Below are positions 17,196-27,800 of a stretch of 64,000 nt of DNA, one piece after another; positions within the stretch are counted from its first letter, which is position 1, and each line of letters begins with the position of its first letter. The notes below the pieces were generated by a model. The model saw only the letters and a program-made list of their open reading frames with translations, was not told the DNA's origin and made no database searches. The stretch lies in the NCBI RefSeq assembly GCF_014195485.1, contig NZ_JACIBU010000001.1:3658001-3722000 (forward strand), written 5' to 3'. The translations under genes were made by a program, and so were the position numbers. Origin of the DNA: Modestobacter versicolor (lineage in GTDB: Bacteria; Actinomycetota; Actinomycetes; Mycobacteriales; Geodermatophilaceae).

Positions 17196-18644
17196 ATGGC
17201 GAGCAGACGGGACCTGTTCCAGAGCTACCAGTTCATGGTCCGGCGGGTGATCGCCGGCATGGTGCTGCGCGAGACCGACCCGGTGCAGGACCCGCTGCGG
17301 CGGCTCGTCGGGGCCGTGTTCGGCGGCGTCATGGTCACCGTGCTCACGCTCGCGGTGGTCGGCGTCATCGGCGTCCTCCGCCCGGGGGGCAACACCAGCT
17401 GGCAGGACGGCGGCCGAGTGGTCGTCGAGGAGGAGACCGGCGCCCGCTTCGTCTGGCTGCCCGACGCCGACGGCGAGTCCCGGCTGCACCCGGTCACCGA
17501 CTTCGCCTCCGCGGCGCTGCTGGCCGGCAGCACCACGGTCGTGCAGGTCTCGGCCGACTCGCTGGACGACGTCCCCCGCGGCCCGCGGCTGGGCATCCCC
17601 GGCGCCCCCGACTCGCTGCCGCCCGCGGACCGGGTGCTGGGCAGCCCCTGGACGCTGTGCTCGCTGCCGGCGGAGACCGTGAGCGGGGAGACGGTGCCCA
17701 ACACCGCGCTGGTCGTGGGGCAGGGCACCAGCCGCGGCGCGGCGGTGGGCGAGGACGCCGTGCTGGTCCGCGACGTCGAGCAGGGGACGCTGCACGTCGT
17801 GCTGGGCGGCCACCAGTTCCCGGTGCCGCCGAGCGCGGAGCCCGCCGTCCTGGAGGGCCTGGCGCTGCGCACCGAGCCGGTGCTCCCGGTCGGGACGGCC
17901 TGGCTGAGCGCGCTGCCCGCCGGTGAGCAGCTGGCCCCGCAGCCGGTGCCGGGCCAGGGCGGCGCGTCCGCGGTGCTGCCCGGTGCGGTGGTCGGGCAGG
18001 TCCGCTTCGTGGCGGCGGGCGACGAGCGGCAGTACTACCAGGTCGCCGTCGACCGGGTCGTGGAGATCACCGAGGTCCAGGCGCGGCTGCTGCTGGCCGA
18101 CCCGACCACCCGGGCGACCGCCTACGGGGGGCAGCTGCCGACCGAGCTGCCGCTGTCGCCGGCCGAGGCCGCCGCCGCGCCGCGCACCGAGCTGCCCGAG
18201 GCCCAGCCCACCGACCCGCCGGCCACCCTCTTCGAGGTCGCCGACGCCGACCCGGCCGACCAGACGCTCTGCGCCTCCTTCAGCGCCGCGACCGCGGGGG
18301 AGGAGGACGCCGTCCCGCAGGTCACCGTCCAGGCCGCCGTGGACGGCGTGGAGACCGCCGCGGTCACCCAGCGGCGCACCCAGGACGGCGTCGTCCTGGC
18401 CGACCGGGTGGTCGTCCGCCCCGGCTGGGGGACCCTCGTGGAGTCGGTGACCGCGCCCGGTGCGGCCGGCGGCACGCTGACCCTGGTGACCGACGAGGGG
18501 ATCCGGTACCCGCTGCCCTCCGAGCGGGTCGCGGCGGTGCTCGGCTACGGCGGGGTCGAGCCGGTCCGGCTGCCCGCGAGCCTCGTCGCCCGGGTGCCCG
18601 CGGGTCCGGCCCTCGACGTCGCCGACGCCCGCCTGCCGGGCTGA
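17196..18644 (+). CDS. eccB: type VII secretion protein EccB (482 aa)
   Basis: It starts with the typical EccB N-terminus ASRRDLFQSYQFMVRRVIAG and a single TM helix at residues 38-61 (VGAVFGGVMVTVLTLAVVGV). A large extracytoplasmic domain made of repeats follows, with motifs such as RLGIPGAPDSLPPADRVL, WTLCSLP and a late cysteine (QTLCASFSAA) that would pair with it. EccB is the periplasmic-facing subunit of the ESX complex. Length is usual for the family (450-510 aa). It sits between eccD and the WXG100 pair, consistent with one plus-strand operon. Confidence 0.93.
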   Translation: MASRRDLFQSYQFMVRRVIAGMVLRETDPVQDPLRRLVGAVFGGVMVTVLTLAVVGVIGVLRPGGNTSWQDGGRVVVEEETGARFVWLPDADGESRLHPVTDFASAALLAGSTTVVQVSADSLDDVPRGPRLGIPGAPDSLPPADRVLGSPWTLCSLPAETVSGETVPNTALVVGQGTSRGAAVGEDAVLVRDVEQGTLHVVLGGHQFPVPPSAEPAVLEGLALRTEPVLPVGTAWLSALPAGEQLAPQPVPGQGGASAVLPGAVVGQVRFVAAGDERQYYQVAVDRVVEITEVQARLLLADPTTRATAYGGQLPTELPLSPAEAAAAPRTELPEAQPTDPPATLFEVADADPADQTLCASFSAATAGEEDAVPQVTVQAAVDGVETAAVTQRRTQDGVVLADRVVVRPGWGTLVESVTAPGAAGGTLTLVTDEGIRYPLPSERVAAVLGYGGVEPVRLPASLVARVPAGPALDVADARLPG

Positions 18645-18821
18645 CGCTGGGTCACGCACGCCGCTGAGCAGGCCCGACGGGCCGCACAGACGGGGGACAC
18701 GGCTCGCACGCTGCCCGGGGACCAGATACGGTCGCTGCCGTCCACGACGTCCACGAGTGGCGTCTCCGGTCAGACGCGTGCCCCCACACGGTGCGCGCAG
18801 CACAGGAAGCGGGAACCACGC

Positions 18822-19157
18822 ATGGCTGATGGGACCACCACCAGTACAGCTCAGATGGCGACCTTCCAGGCGCAGGCGAGCGAGGCAGCCTCCCGGCTGA
18901 CGAGCATGCTCACCACCCTGGTCAACCAGCTGCAGCCGCTCCAGGAGAACTGGCTCGGCGCCGGCGGTACCTCGTTCCAGAACACCACCGCCACGGTGCA
19001 GAGCGAGACGGCGAAGCTGAACAACGCCCTCACCGGCATCGCCTCGGACGTCGGCACGGCCGGGTCCAACTACGCCAACGCCGACAGCGAGCAGTCGACG
19101 ACGATGAACAACGTCACCAGCTCGACCACCGGCATCACCAGCGCACTCCAGGCCTGA
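18822..19157 (+). CDS. WXG100-family secreted protein (EsxB/CFP-10-like, 111 aa)
   Basis: A two-helix hairpin with the WXG turn at W44-L45-G46 (QENWLGAGG) and the secretion signal YxxxD/E at YANADSEQ near the C-terminus. These two features identify the EsxB-type partner that carries the export signal for the heterodimer and binds EccC. AGGAAGCGGGAA precedes ATG 18822. A possible separate promoter with GATACGGT near 18725 lies in the 177-bp gap after eccB. It is followed 12 bp later by its likely partner. Confidence 0.92.
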   Translation: MADGTTTSTAQMATFQAQASEAASRLTSMLTTLVNQLQPLQENWLGAGGTSFQNTTATVQSETAKLNNALTGIASDVGTAGSNYANADSEQSTTMNNVTSSTTGITSALQA

Positions 19158-19169
19158 GAGGAGACGGAC

Positions 19170-19460
19170 ATGAGCGACCAGTACCGCGTCAGCTGGGCCC
19201 TCCAGGGCGACGCCGCCGCCAGCGTGAACGCCGCCATCAGCGCGATGGACAGCGAGCTGCAGGCAGTGAACTCGCAGGTCAACGCCCTGATGGGGCAGTG
19301 GGACAGCGAGGCCCAGCAGGCCTACCTGGCCCGTCAGCAGCAGTGGAACAGCGCCTCGGAGAACATCAAGGCCGCGCTGCAGCAGTTCATGGCCGGGCTG
19401 AACAGCTCCGCCGACATCTCCTCGGGCACCGAGAAGACCAACGTGGGCGTCGTCTCCTGA
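19170..19460 (+). CDS. WXG100-family secreted protein with WDS turn (EsxA-like, 96 aa)
   Basis: Same size and helical-hairpin pattern as ESAT-6, preceded by GAGAGGAGACGGAC. The turn reads W44-D45-S46 (MGQWDSEAQQAY), so the usual glycine is serine. That variant is known in some WXG100 proteins. It lacks a YxxxD/E tail, as expected for the partner that follows its signal-bearing mate. It most likely dimerises with the protein of 18822-19157 and leaves through EccBCDE. Confidence 0.9.
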   Translation: MSDQYRVSWALQGDAAASVNAAISAMDSELQAVNSQVNALMGQWDSEAQQAYLARQQQWNSASENIKAALQQFMAGLNSSADISSGTEKTNVGVVS

Positions 19461-19473
19461 GCTGAGGCCCCCT

Positions 19474-19512
19474 CCGCGAGGCCGTCCCCCGACCCGGGGG
19501 GCGGCCTCGCGG
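19474..19512. terminator. strong bidirectional hairpin after the WXG100 pair
   Basis: An 11-bp perfect stem (CCGCGAGGCCG against CGGCCTCGCGG) encloses a C5/G5 inner stem. It lies between the end of the plus-strand esx genes and the end of the minus-strand mycosin gene. There is no T-run, as is common in high-GC actinobacteria, so it may work as an intrinsic-like terminator or RNA stabiliser for either strand. Confidence 0.7.
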
Positions 19513-19561
19513 CGTTCCCGGGCCCGGCGTCCCCGGCGTCGGGTCTCCAGGGCGAGCCGCC

Positions 19562-20884
19562 TCAGCGGTGCGGCGGCCCCGGCGTGAACAGCGCCTCACC
19601 GGGCAGGAACTCCCCGGGCTCCTCGGCGCCACGGGTCTGCGCGGCGCGCTCCCGGCCGGCCCGCCAGCCCCGGCGGCGCATCCGCGGCAGCGCCCAGGCC
19701 GCGGCCAGCACGGCCACCACCAGCCCACCGAGGGTCGCCGCGACGGCGGTGGCGGTGGCCCGGGTGCCGGCCTGGCGGGCGGCCAGCGCCTCGGCGGCCG
19801 GGTCGGCCGGGGGCGGGGTCGGCCCGGCCACCGGCGACGGGACGCCGCCGGGCACCGGCTCGGTGACCGCCCGGGCCGGGTCGAGCAGCCCGGCGCCCAG
19901 CACCAACCGGCTGCTGCCCCCGGCGCTCGCGGTGGCGGTCAGCCGGCCGGCGAGCTCGACGGCCCGGTCGGCGGGGGTCGCGGCGGTCAGCGCGGCCGGG
20001 GCAGCGGACAGCACCAGGGCCGCCGCGGCGGCCACGAAGGCCGCCGCCGGGCCGGTGCCCTGGGCGACGGTCTGGCCGCCGATGCCCGCGGCCAGCACGT
20101 CCCCGCCGGGGCCGGCCAGGTCGACGTAGCCACCGGCCTGCGAGCCGTCGACCCGCTGGCCGCCGCTGTCGACCGCGGCGACCCCCAGCACGCCCGGGTA
20201 GGCCGCCGGGAAGGGGATGAGCGCGGGGTCCGTGGGCCCGGCGCCGTCCCGCTGCGGTGCGTGCGCGTCGCCCGCCGGGGCGACCACGAGCACGCCGGCC
20301 GCCTGGGCCCGCTCGACCGCGGCGGCGAGGCCCGGGTCGGCCGCGGTCACCACGCCCACCAGCGCCACCTGCGCACCGGCGGCGACGGCGGCGTCCAGGC
20401 CAGCCGCGACCGCGGCCGGGTCGACGTCGCCGGCGACGGCGGTCTGCGCCTGGGTGGCCACCCGCACCGGCAGCACCCGGGCGTCCGGGGCCAGCCCGGT
20501 GAAGCCGATGCCGGGCACCCGGCCCGCGACGACGATGCTGGCCAGCGCGGTGCCGTGGCCCACGCAGTCGTAGTCGCCGCTGCCCGTGCCCCCGACGACG
20601 TCGGCGCCGGGGAGCACCCGGCCGGCGAGCTGCGGGTGGGTCGGGTCGACGCCGGTGTCCAGGACGGCGACGGTGACGCCCAGCCCGGTGGCGAACGGCC
20701 AGACCCGGGCCTCGAGGTCGTAGGCCTCCTGCGGCCACGGCACGTCGGCGACCACCGGGGAGGGCTGCGGCTGCGAGGTGCACCGCGCGTCCACCGCCCG
20801 GGCGACGTCCGGAGGGGTGATGGCGAGCGCCGCCGTCACCGCGACGACCGCCGCGAGCGACCGCCCGATCGCTGTGCCCCGCAC
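19562..20884 (-). CDS. mycP: mycosin MycP-like subtilisin with catalytic Ser replaced by Gly (440 aa)
   Basis: S8-family membrane-anchored mycosin of an ESX locus. A signal peptide (GRSLAAVVAVTAALA) precedes the protease domain and a C-terminal TM helix with a basic anchor (GLVVAVLAAAWALPRMRRRGW). The catalytic Asp (VAVLDTGVD, D76) and His (DCVGHGTALAS, H110) are present. The serine motif, normally GTSxAAPxV, reads GTGPAAAFV, so residue 278 is Gly. The oxyanion Asn position reads PAGDAHAP, with Asp at 206. It is therefore a predicted pseudoprotease. GTG 20884 is chosen because GGGAGG lies just upstream and gives a proper signal peptide; GTG 20923 is possible. Confidence 0.88.
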   Translation of the reverse strand: MRGTAIGRSLAAVVAVTAALAITPPDVARAVDARCTSQPQPSPVVADVPWPQEAYDLEARVWPFATGLGVTVAVLDTGVDPTHPQLAGRVLPGADVVGGTGSGDYDCVGHGTALASIVVAGRVPGIGFTGLAPDARVLPVRVATQAQTAVAGDVDPAAVAAGLDAAVAAGAQVALVGVVTAADPGLAAAVERAQAAGVLVVAPAGDAHAPQRDGAGPTDPALIPFPAAYPGVLGVAAVDSGGQRVDGSQAGGYVDLAGPGGDVLAAGIGGQTVAQGTGPAAAFVAAAAALVLSAAPAALTAATPADRAVELAGRLTATASAGGSSRLVLGAGLLDPARAVTEPVPGGVPSPVAGPTPPPADPAAEALAARQAGTRATATAVAATLGGLVVAVLAAAWALPRMRRRGWRAGRERAAQTRGAEEPGEFLPGEALFTPGPPHR

Positions 20885-21018
20885 GTCGCCTCCCGCATCT
20901 GCGCTGGTCACGGCCGCCGTCACCCGCTCGTGCAGATGACCGGGGACCGGTGCAGCCAGTATCGTCGTCCCGCGCGGCAGCGCACCGCAGGACCCGAGCG
21001 ACGACCGGAGGGAGTGCC

Positions 21019-21423
21019 GTGGAACCGATCGGACGCCCCGACCCCTCGGGGTTGATGGCGCTCGCCGAGAGCCTGCGCTCGACCGCGGAGAAGCTCGCCA
21101 CCGAGGGTCCCCGGCTGCAGGCGGAGGCCAAGGCCGTGCAGGTCACCGAGACCTCGCGGGACGGGCTGGTCACGGTCACCGTCGGGTCGCGCGGCGAGCT
21201 GGTCCGGCTGGACATCGACCCGCGGGTGTTCCGCCGCCCCGACTCCCGGGAGCTGGCCGACACGATCACCGAGACCGTCCACCGGGCGGCCGCCGCCGCG
21301 CAGGAGCGGGTGCTCGACGTGCTCGAGCCGCTGGTGCCGCGGCGCACGATGCAGGCCCACCTCGACGGCGACACCGAGGCCGTCGTCTCCGGGATGACCG
21401 ACCAGATGTTCGGGAGGAGCTGA
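21019..21423 (+). CDS. YbaB/EbfC-family protein of the ESX locus (EspL-like, 134 aa)
   Basis: A helix of about 45 residues (LMALAESLRSTAEKLATEGP) is followed by a YbaB-type strand pair: TSRDGLVTVTVGSRGELVRLDIDPRVF. The TVTV-G-x-G-ELVxLxIDP pattern is typical of YbaB nucleoid-associated proteins and of EspL in ESX-1. GTG 21019 is set by GGAGGGAG six bases upstream. It overlaps nothing but sits 1 nt before the next GTG, so it is translationally linked with the small target protein and probably the giant effector. Such proteins may act as effector chaperones; that role here is inferred. Confidence 0.8.
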   Translation: MEPIGRPDPSGLMALAESLRSTAEKLATEGPRLQAEAKAVQVTETSRDGLVTVTVGSRGELVRLDIDPRVFRRPDSRELADTITETVHRAAAAAQERVLDVLEPLVPRRTMQAHLDGDTEAVVSGMTDQMFGRS

Positions 21424-21424
21424 C

Positions 21425-21763
21425 GTGACCGAGGGCCAGGGCGTCCAGATCGACCCCCAGCAGGTGGCTGACGCGACGGCGCAGCTGGACGCGACCGCGA
21501 CCGAGCTCAGCAGCGCGTGGCAGACCCGGATGGCGGCGATCGCCTCGCTCAACAACGCGACCACGTGGGGCACCGACGACGCCGGGCAGAACTTCGCCCA
21601 GCAGTACGCGGAGGCAGGCGGCACGGACATGCAGGGCAAGGGCGAGGCGGTCGTCGCCGACGTGCTGCAGTTCGGTCCGGACGTCCGCACGGCGGTGCAG
21701 AACTCCCTCGCCGCGGACCTGGAGCAGGCGCGCGCGGTCGACGTCCCGGTCGAGGGGCTCTGA
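21425..21763 (+). CDS. WXG100-like/type VII secretion target protein (112 aa)
   Basis: Helical protein with the turn TTWGTDDAGQNFAQQYAEAGG, where W-G-T replaces W-x-G. Heptad-like helices lie on both sides (VADATAQLDATATELSSAW and VVADVLQFGPDVRTAVQNSL). It resembles small EspC/WXG100-like partners that precede CpnT-type effectors in actinobacteria, where they act as co-secreted partners. It starts with GTG 21425 immediately after the YbaB-like gene and precedes the giant effector by 81 bp. Confidence 0.75.
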   Translation: MTEGQGVQIDPQQVADATAQLDATATELSSAWQTRMAAIASLNNATTWGTDDAGQNFAQQYAEAGGTDMQGKGEAVVADVLQFGPDVRTAVQNSLAADLEQARAVDVPVEGL

Positions 21764-21844
21764 CCTCCACCCGGCGATGACAGACTCTGCCCCCAGCAGG
21801 CTCCCCGCAGCTGACACGGGGTCGGGCCGACGGGAGGGGGCTGG

Positions 21845-24800
21845 GTGAGCGGCGGCGACGTCCAGCCTGCCTGGGAGGGCCTCGGCCTCCCCGACTGGGC
21901 CAGCGAGCTGCTCTCCTACGTCAGCTCCGGCCAGGAGTGGCCCAAGGGCAGCGAGTCCGCGCTCTGGGAGCTCGCCGAGCAGTGGCAGGGCCTGGCCGAG
22001 GAGCTGTCGACCGCGCTCGAGCGGGAGGCGACCGCCACCGAGAACCTGCTGGCCGGCTGGCAGAGCCCGGCCACGCTGGCGTTCCTCGAGCGTGCCGACG
22101 CGACGCTGTACGGCGAGGAGGCCAGCCTCGCCCAGTTCCTGGGCCAGGCCGGGGCGCTGGCCCAGCAGAGCGACGCCATGGGCCGGGAGGTCCAGTACGC
22201 CAAGATCTCGGTCAACGTCGCCTTCTACATCGCGCTCATCTCGGCGTTCATCGCAGTCCTCGCCGCCTTCTTCACCTTCGGGACGTCGACCGTCGCGCTC
22301 GGCGCGGTCGGCACCGTGCTGCGCGAGGCCGCCCGCACGATCATCCAGCGGCTGATCCAGCTGGCCGGGCGCCGCTTCGCCCAGCAGGTGATGACGCGGG
22401 CCGCGCAGCGGGCGGGGCAGACCGCCGTCCAGCGGACCATCGCCGCCCAGCTGGCCCGGGAGGTCGCCGAGGAGGTGGCCGAGGAGGTCGCCATCGACGC
22501 GATCTCCCAGGGCTACCAGATCTCGCAGGGCACCCGGGACGGCTGGGACCTGCAGAAGACCGGTGCGGCGGCGGTCGGCGGCGCAGCCGGTGGCGCGCTC
22601 GGGGTGCCGGTCGGGCGCGGGGTCAACCGGGCGCTGGGCAACACCCCGCTCGGCCGGATGGGCCGCGACGCCGCCGGCAACCCGGTCTCCGGGCTGAGCG
22701 GGCCGTTCCGCCGCTGGCCGGGCAACGCCGTGAACGCAGGCACCACCAACGCGATCACCTCGCCGTTCGCCAACTCGATAGCGAACGCGACCGTCTACCA
22801 GCAGTACTCCTTCTCCCTGGACGGCGCGCTCGGCTCGGCCGCGGCCGGCGCCGGGCGGGCCGGCACCATCAGCCCGACCAGCCCGGAGGTCGCCGCAGCG
22901 GTGACCCGGCCGTCGCACGCGCTGGGGTCCGCGGTGGGCGACGGCTCGGTGGTGCGGCCGGGCCAGGGGGTCGACACCGCAGCGGCGCAGAGCTGGTCGG
23001 ACTTCGCCGCGGCCAACGGTGCCCAGCAGCCGGCGGCGGGCTCCGCCGGTGCCGGCAGCGGCCAGGGAGCACCGGGCGGTGCCGGTCAGCAGGGTGGGGC
23101 TGGTCAGCAGGGTGGTGCTGGTCAGCAGGGGGGTGCCGGTTCGCAGGGTGGAGCTGGTTCGCAGGGTGGTGCCGGTTCGCAGGGTGGTGCGGGTCCGCAG
23201 GCCGCCCACGACGCCCCGGCAGCGGAGACCGCGCAGCAGTCGACCAGCGCTCCTACAGCCGCCACCGCGCCGGCAGCCGCTCCGGAGTCCGCCGCCCCGG
23301 GTACCACCCAGGGCACGACGGCACCGGCGGCCACACCGACCACGACGGCGCCAACGCCCGCGCCGGACACCTCGGGCGCGTCCGTGACCACGCCGAACTC
23401 GGAGACCACGCCTGGACCGGCGGGCACCCAGGACACGGCGCCCCCGGCGGCCACGCCGGACTCCGCGTCGTCCCCGGCCCCGGCGGCCCCGGCGGCCCCG
23501 TCGAACGCGGACAGCACCACCGCACCGGCCACGTCGAACTCGGAGACCACGCCTGCACCGGCGGGCACCCAGGACACGGCGCCCTCGGCGGCCACGCCGG
23601 ACTCCCCGTCGTCCACGGCCCCGGCGGCCACGTCGTCTTCAGAGACCACGCCTGCCCCGGCGGGCACCCAGGACGCGGCGCCCCCGGCAGCCACCCAGGA
23701 CGCCACGCCCGCACCGGCATCCACCACGGCCCCGACCACCGACACGTCGGCACCGGCAGTCAGCCCGGCCACGACCTCGCCGGGGGCCACCTCAGCGCCG
23801 GCGGTCACCTCCGACTCCACGCCCCCGAGCGCCACTCCGGGCGCGTCGCCCTCGGACTCCTCGACGTCGGCCCCCGCTGCCACGGCAACGGACACCACAG
23901 CGACTGCCGCTCCCACGACCGCCGCCCCCGCCACGGCTGCGACGCCGAGCACCGGGGCGCCGAGCACCGGGGCGCCGGGCACCGCGGCGCCGGCCGCTGT
24001 GACGCCGGGCACCGCGGCGCCGGCCGCCACGACGCCGGCCACGACCCCGAGCACTGCGACGCCGAGCTCCGGAACGCCGAGCACTGCGACGCCGAGCACT
24101 GCGACGCCGAGCACCGCGACGCCGAGCACCGCGACGCCGGCGACTGGCACGCCGAGCACTGGCACGCCGGGCACCGCGGCGCCGGCCGCCACGACGCCGG
24201 CCACGACCCCGAGCACTGCGACGCCGAGCTCCGGAACGCCGAGCACTGCGACGCCGAGCACTGCGACGCCGAGCACCGCGACGCCGAGCACCGCGATGCC
24301 GAGCACCGCGACGCCGGCCGCCGCGACGCCGGCCGCCGCGGCGGCGGCCGCCGCGACGCCCACCGCTGCGACGCCGACGGCGGCGACGCCGAGCACCCCG
24401 ACGCCGGCCCCCGCGACCCGCCCGACGGGCGACCCCGCCGGACCCACCCGGGCGTCCCAGGCACCGGAGGGCTCCCCGGACGGCAGCGCCGAGCAGGTCG
24501 CGGCCCCGCTGGTGCAGTCCGGTGGGTCCGGCGTGCGGCCGACCAGCCCGGTGCGTGCCGAGATCTGGGCCGAGCGGACCTACGAGGTGATCCGGGCCGA
24601 CACCCACGACGTCGCCGACATCGTGGCGTCGACCGCCGACGTCGACCGCGGGGACGGGCGACGGGGGTTCACCGCAGCGGAGGTCCAGCAGGTCAAGGAC
24701 CACCTGTTCACCCAGGAGCACCGGCTCGCCCTCTACGACGACAACGGTGAGCGGGTGCCCGGCGCCGTCGACGTCCGGACGTTCGACGTCGACCCGGACA

Positions 24801-27800
24801 TCGCCGAGACGTGGCTGCGGCTGGCCGGTCCGGGCACGGCGCACCCCGACGACGTCCGGCTGCTCGCCCACGAGCTCGCCGAAGCGGCTGCGTGGGCAGC
24901 CGACCCGGAGCTCGCCTACCCCGAGGCGCACGCCGTCGCCCAGCAGGCCTTCGACTGGCACGGCAACCGCCGCGGGCCCACGCACGAGAACACCGACACC
25001 TGGAGCGAGCGTCATGGCGCTGTTGCTGACCTACCGGCTGACGGCGGAGAGCCCCGAGCAGGTGGCGTACGAGTTCGGGAGCAGTCCGGAGGACATGACG
25101 GGCCAGGTGCTGGTCGACCCCAGGGACCCGGACCGGGAGCTGCCGGGCCGGGGGGACCCGGGCCTGCAGCGGACCGTGGCGGGCAAGGTGACCCTGCGCT
25201 GGATGCGCGAGGGGACGTGGCCGCGGGGCGGCGCGATCCAGAGCTGACGGCACCCGGCGTCGAGGCCCCGGGCCCGGCAGCACCGGGCGCGGACGCCGAT
25301 CACGCGCCCCCGCTCAACGCCGGGCCGGACGGCACCGTGCTGCTGGAGAACGGCGTCCCGGTCGCCCCGGTCTTCGCCCGCTCGGCGCTGGACCTGCCGC
25401 CGTCCTTCCACGACACGGTCGCCGCCCACCTGCCGCCGGGGATGACCGTGGCGGAGTTCGACGTGCTGCGCCGCACCCCGGCCGACCAGCTCACGCCCGA
25501 GCAGGTCGAAGCCCTCCGCACGATCCGCGAGTCGACGCAGGTGGCCCGCGGGGACGTCGTCCAGCGCGCCCTGCCGGCCGAGACGCTCGCCAACTACCTG
25601 GGGAACCGCACCGTCGACGTGCCGAACGTGGGGGTGGTCTTCCAGCCCACGACCGTCAGCGGGTTCACCGCGGCGATGGCCGACGTCGCGGCGCTGACCA
25701 CCCCGGCAGCGGTGTACGAGGGCCTGGCGCTGGGCTACACCGACCCCCGCTACGAGCGGGCCAACGGCCGCCCGCCCTACCTGCCCGACGACGGGTCGAT
25801 CGCCGTCCTGCGCTTCCCCCTCGTCGACGTCACGCAGACGAGCACCCCGTTCTCCCCGGTCTTCGGCGGCGACGTCACCTCGCCACCGCCGTTCACCGGC
25901 AACGGCTTCACCGACAGCGCCGGCCACCGGGTGCCGGAGTTCACCATCGACGGGCTCGTCGACCTGCCCGACGGTGCGGAGATCTACGCCCTGGACGTCG
26001 ACGGCCGGGAGACGCTGCTGGCGGTCTACGACCTGGAGACGGCCTCCTGGCTGCGCGCGGCGACGCCCACCGGACCCACGACCTCGACCACCCCGAGCAC
26101 GGAGGACACCCATGACACCGCCGCAGGACCCGGCACTGCCGGACGGCAGCTGGGTCGAGTGGAAGGGCCGGGTCTACAAGGGCTCGATCGTGGTCGACCC
26201 GCCGGCGTCGGTGCGGGTGTTCGCCCCGACGCCGGAGGACGACCAGTTCACCCGCAGCCGCAGCGGGGGGTGGACGAGGGTGCTCCCGGAGACCGAGGTG
26301 GTGCAGTTCCAGCTGCGGACGTACTGCCGGTGGCAGGGGGAGCGGTTCGCGGTGGCGGACCGGACGCCGGACGGCCGGTTGAGCCTGGTCTGGACGGGCC
26401 GGGACGCGGGCCGGGCGGCGCAGCTGGGCCTGCAGCTGCTGGACAAGTACACGTGGGGGACGACGGTGCCCGCGTCGGAGGTGACCGACCTGGCGCAGGA
26501 GCGCCACGACGTCCAGCTGACCCCGCGCCGGAGCTGACCCCGCGGGAGGCCGCCCAGCACCTGACCGCCGAGCCGGCGCCCTGGCAGCCCGGCGACGACG
26601 AGACCGGGGTGGACCGCCCCGTCGTCGAGCCCGGCCGGTACCTCCCGCCCGGTGCGGAGGTCGAGCAGCGGATGCAGGACGCCCACCGGGCTGCGGGCGA
26701 GGGCGACGTCGCCGGCTGGATCGACGCGGTCAACCCGGCGATCCACGTGTTCGCCCCGGGGTCGGACGAGGCAGGCCCCTGGCGCAACAACTGCGGTGAG
26801 TGCTCCCGCCGGGTCGCCGACGCCGTCCAGGGGGTGGCGGTGGTCCCGGCGTGGGGCGACCCGGCGCGCGGCGAGTACGAGGAGATGTGGTCCTGGGCCG
26901 GGGCGCGGCCGCTGCAGGCGCTGACCGCGCCGCCGCCGGTGCCCGGTCCCGGCGGTGCCGACACGGCGGCCTCGCTGGACGCCGCGGCCCGGTTCACCGC
27001 GGACGCCTGGCAGGCGATCGAGCAGGCGGCGGCGGGTCAGCCGGTCGGCACGGTCGTCGTCGTCGGCGTCGACTGGGACGTGCCCGGCCTGTCCCGCGGC
27101 CAGGCCGGCGGGCACTGGTTCAACGCCGTGGTCGGCCCGACGGGGCTGCTCTGGGTGGACGGGCAGGACGGCACGGCCTCGCCGTGGCCGCCGGGGTACG
27201 GCAATCAGATCTGGCGGGCCGAGGCGATCGTGCGTCGTCCGGGCGCGCCGTGGGAGGGAGTGGACCTTGACGCAGGGCAACGGCCCGGGACCCGAGGGGT
27301 CGACACCGGAGGAGGCGATCGCCTCGGTGCTGAGCTGGACGGGCACGGACGACCAGGAGACCGAGGGGCGGTGGGCCGCCCAGCCGTTCCAGGACGCCTG
27401 GCTGGTGACCCGGCCGACCCAGCGCCGGGGCGCACCGCTGTTCCTGGTGCGTCAGGGCCGGGTGCGCCCGGTGCACCTGGCCCGGGAGACGCTGGCGGAG
27501 GCGCACGCCCAGCTGGTGACCGAGCAGGGCTGACCGCCGACCCCGGCGAGGTCGAGACCGGCGGTGCCGTCCGACCGCGCGACGTGCTCGACCCCGACGT
27601 CCAGGAGGCCTGGGCGCGGCGGGTCTACGACGCGCTGGTCACCAACCCGGCCGTCGTCCCGGCGATGGTGGCGGCGCTGGCCGACACCCGCCGGCTGGAA
27701 GGCACCACCGGGTTCAGCCCGGCCGAGGTCGCGCTGGTGCTGCGGCACGTCGTCGTCGACCGGCACCTGCTCACCGACCCGGACACCGGGCTGCCGACCC

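Noticed and set aside
11567..17197. A 1,876-codon minus-strand frame across eccC and eccD
   Set aside because: Its first part is antisense to eccD and the rest is a shifted shadow of eccC; low-complexity and no motif.
24002..24296. Possible CRISPR array in the repeats
   Set aside because: The units are contiguous coding pentapeptides and a tandem duplication, with no unique spacers and no cas genes.
23122..24447. Minus-strand Val/Ala/Gly-rich frame opposite the linker repeats
   Set aside because: The repetitive linker keeps all frames open; the peptide only mirrors the repeat and has no ribosome-binding site.
21937..24750. A 937-codon frame overlapping the effector N-terminus and linker
   Set aside because: Arg/Gly/His-rich shadow of the effector frame; the repeats are read out of register and no start signal exists.
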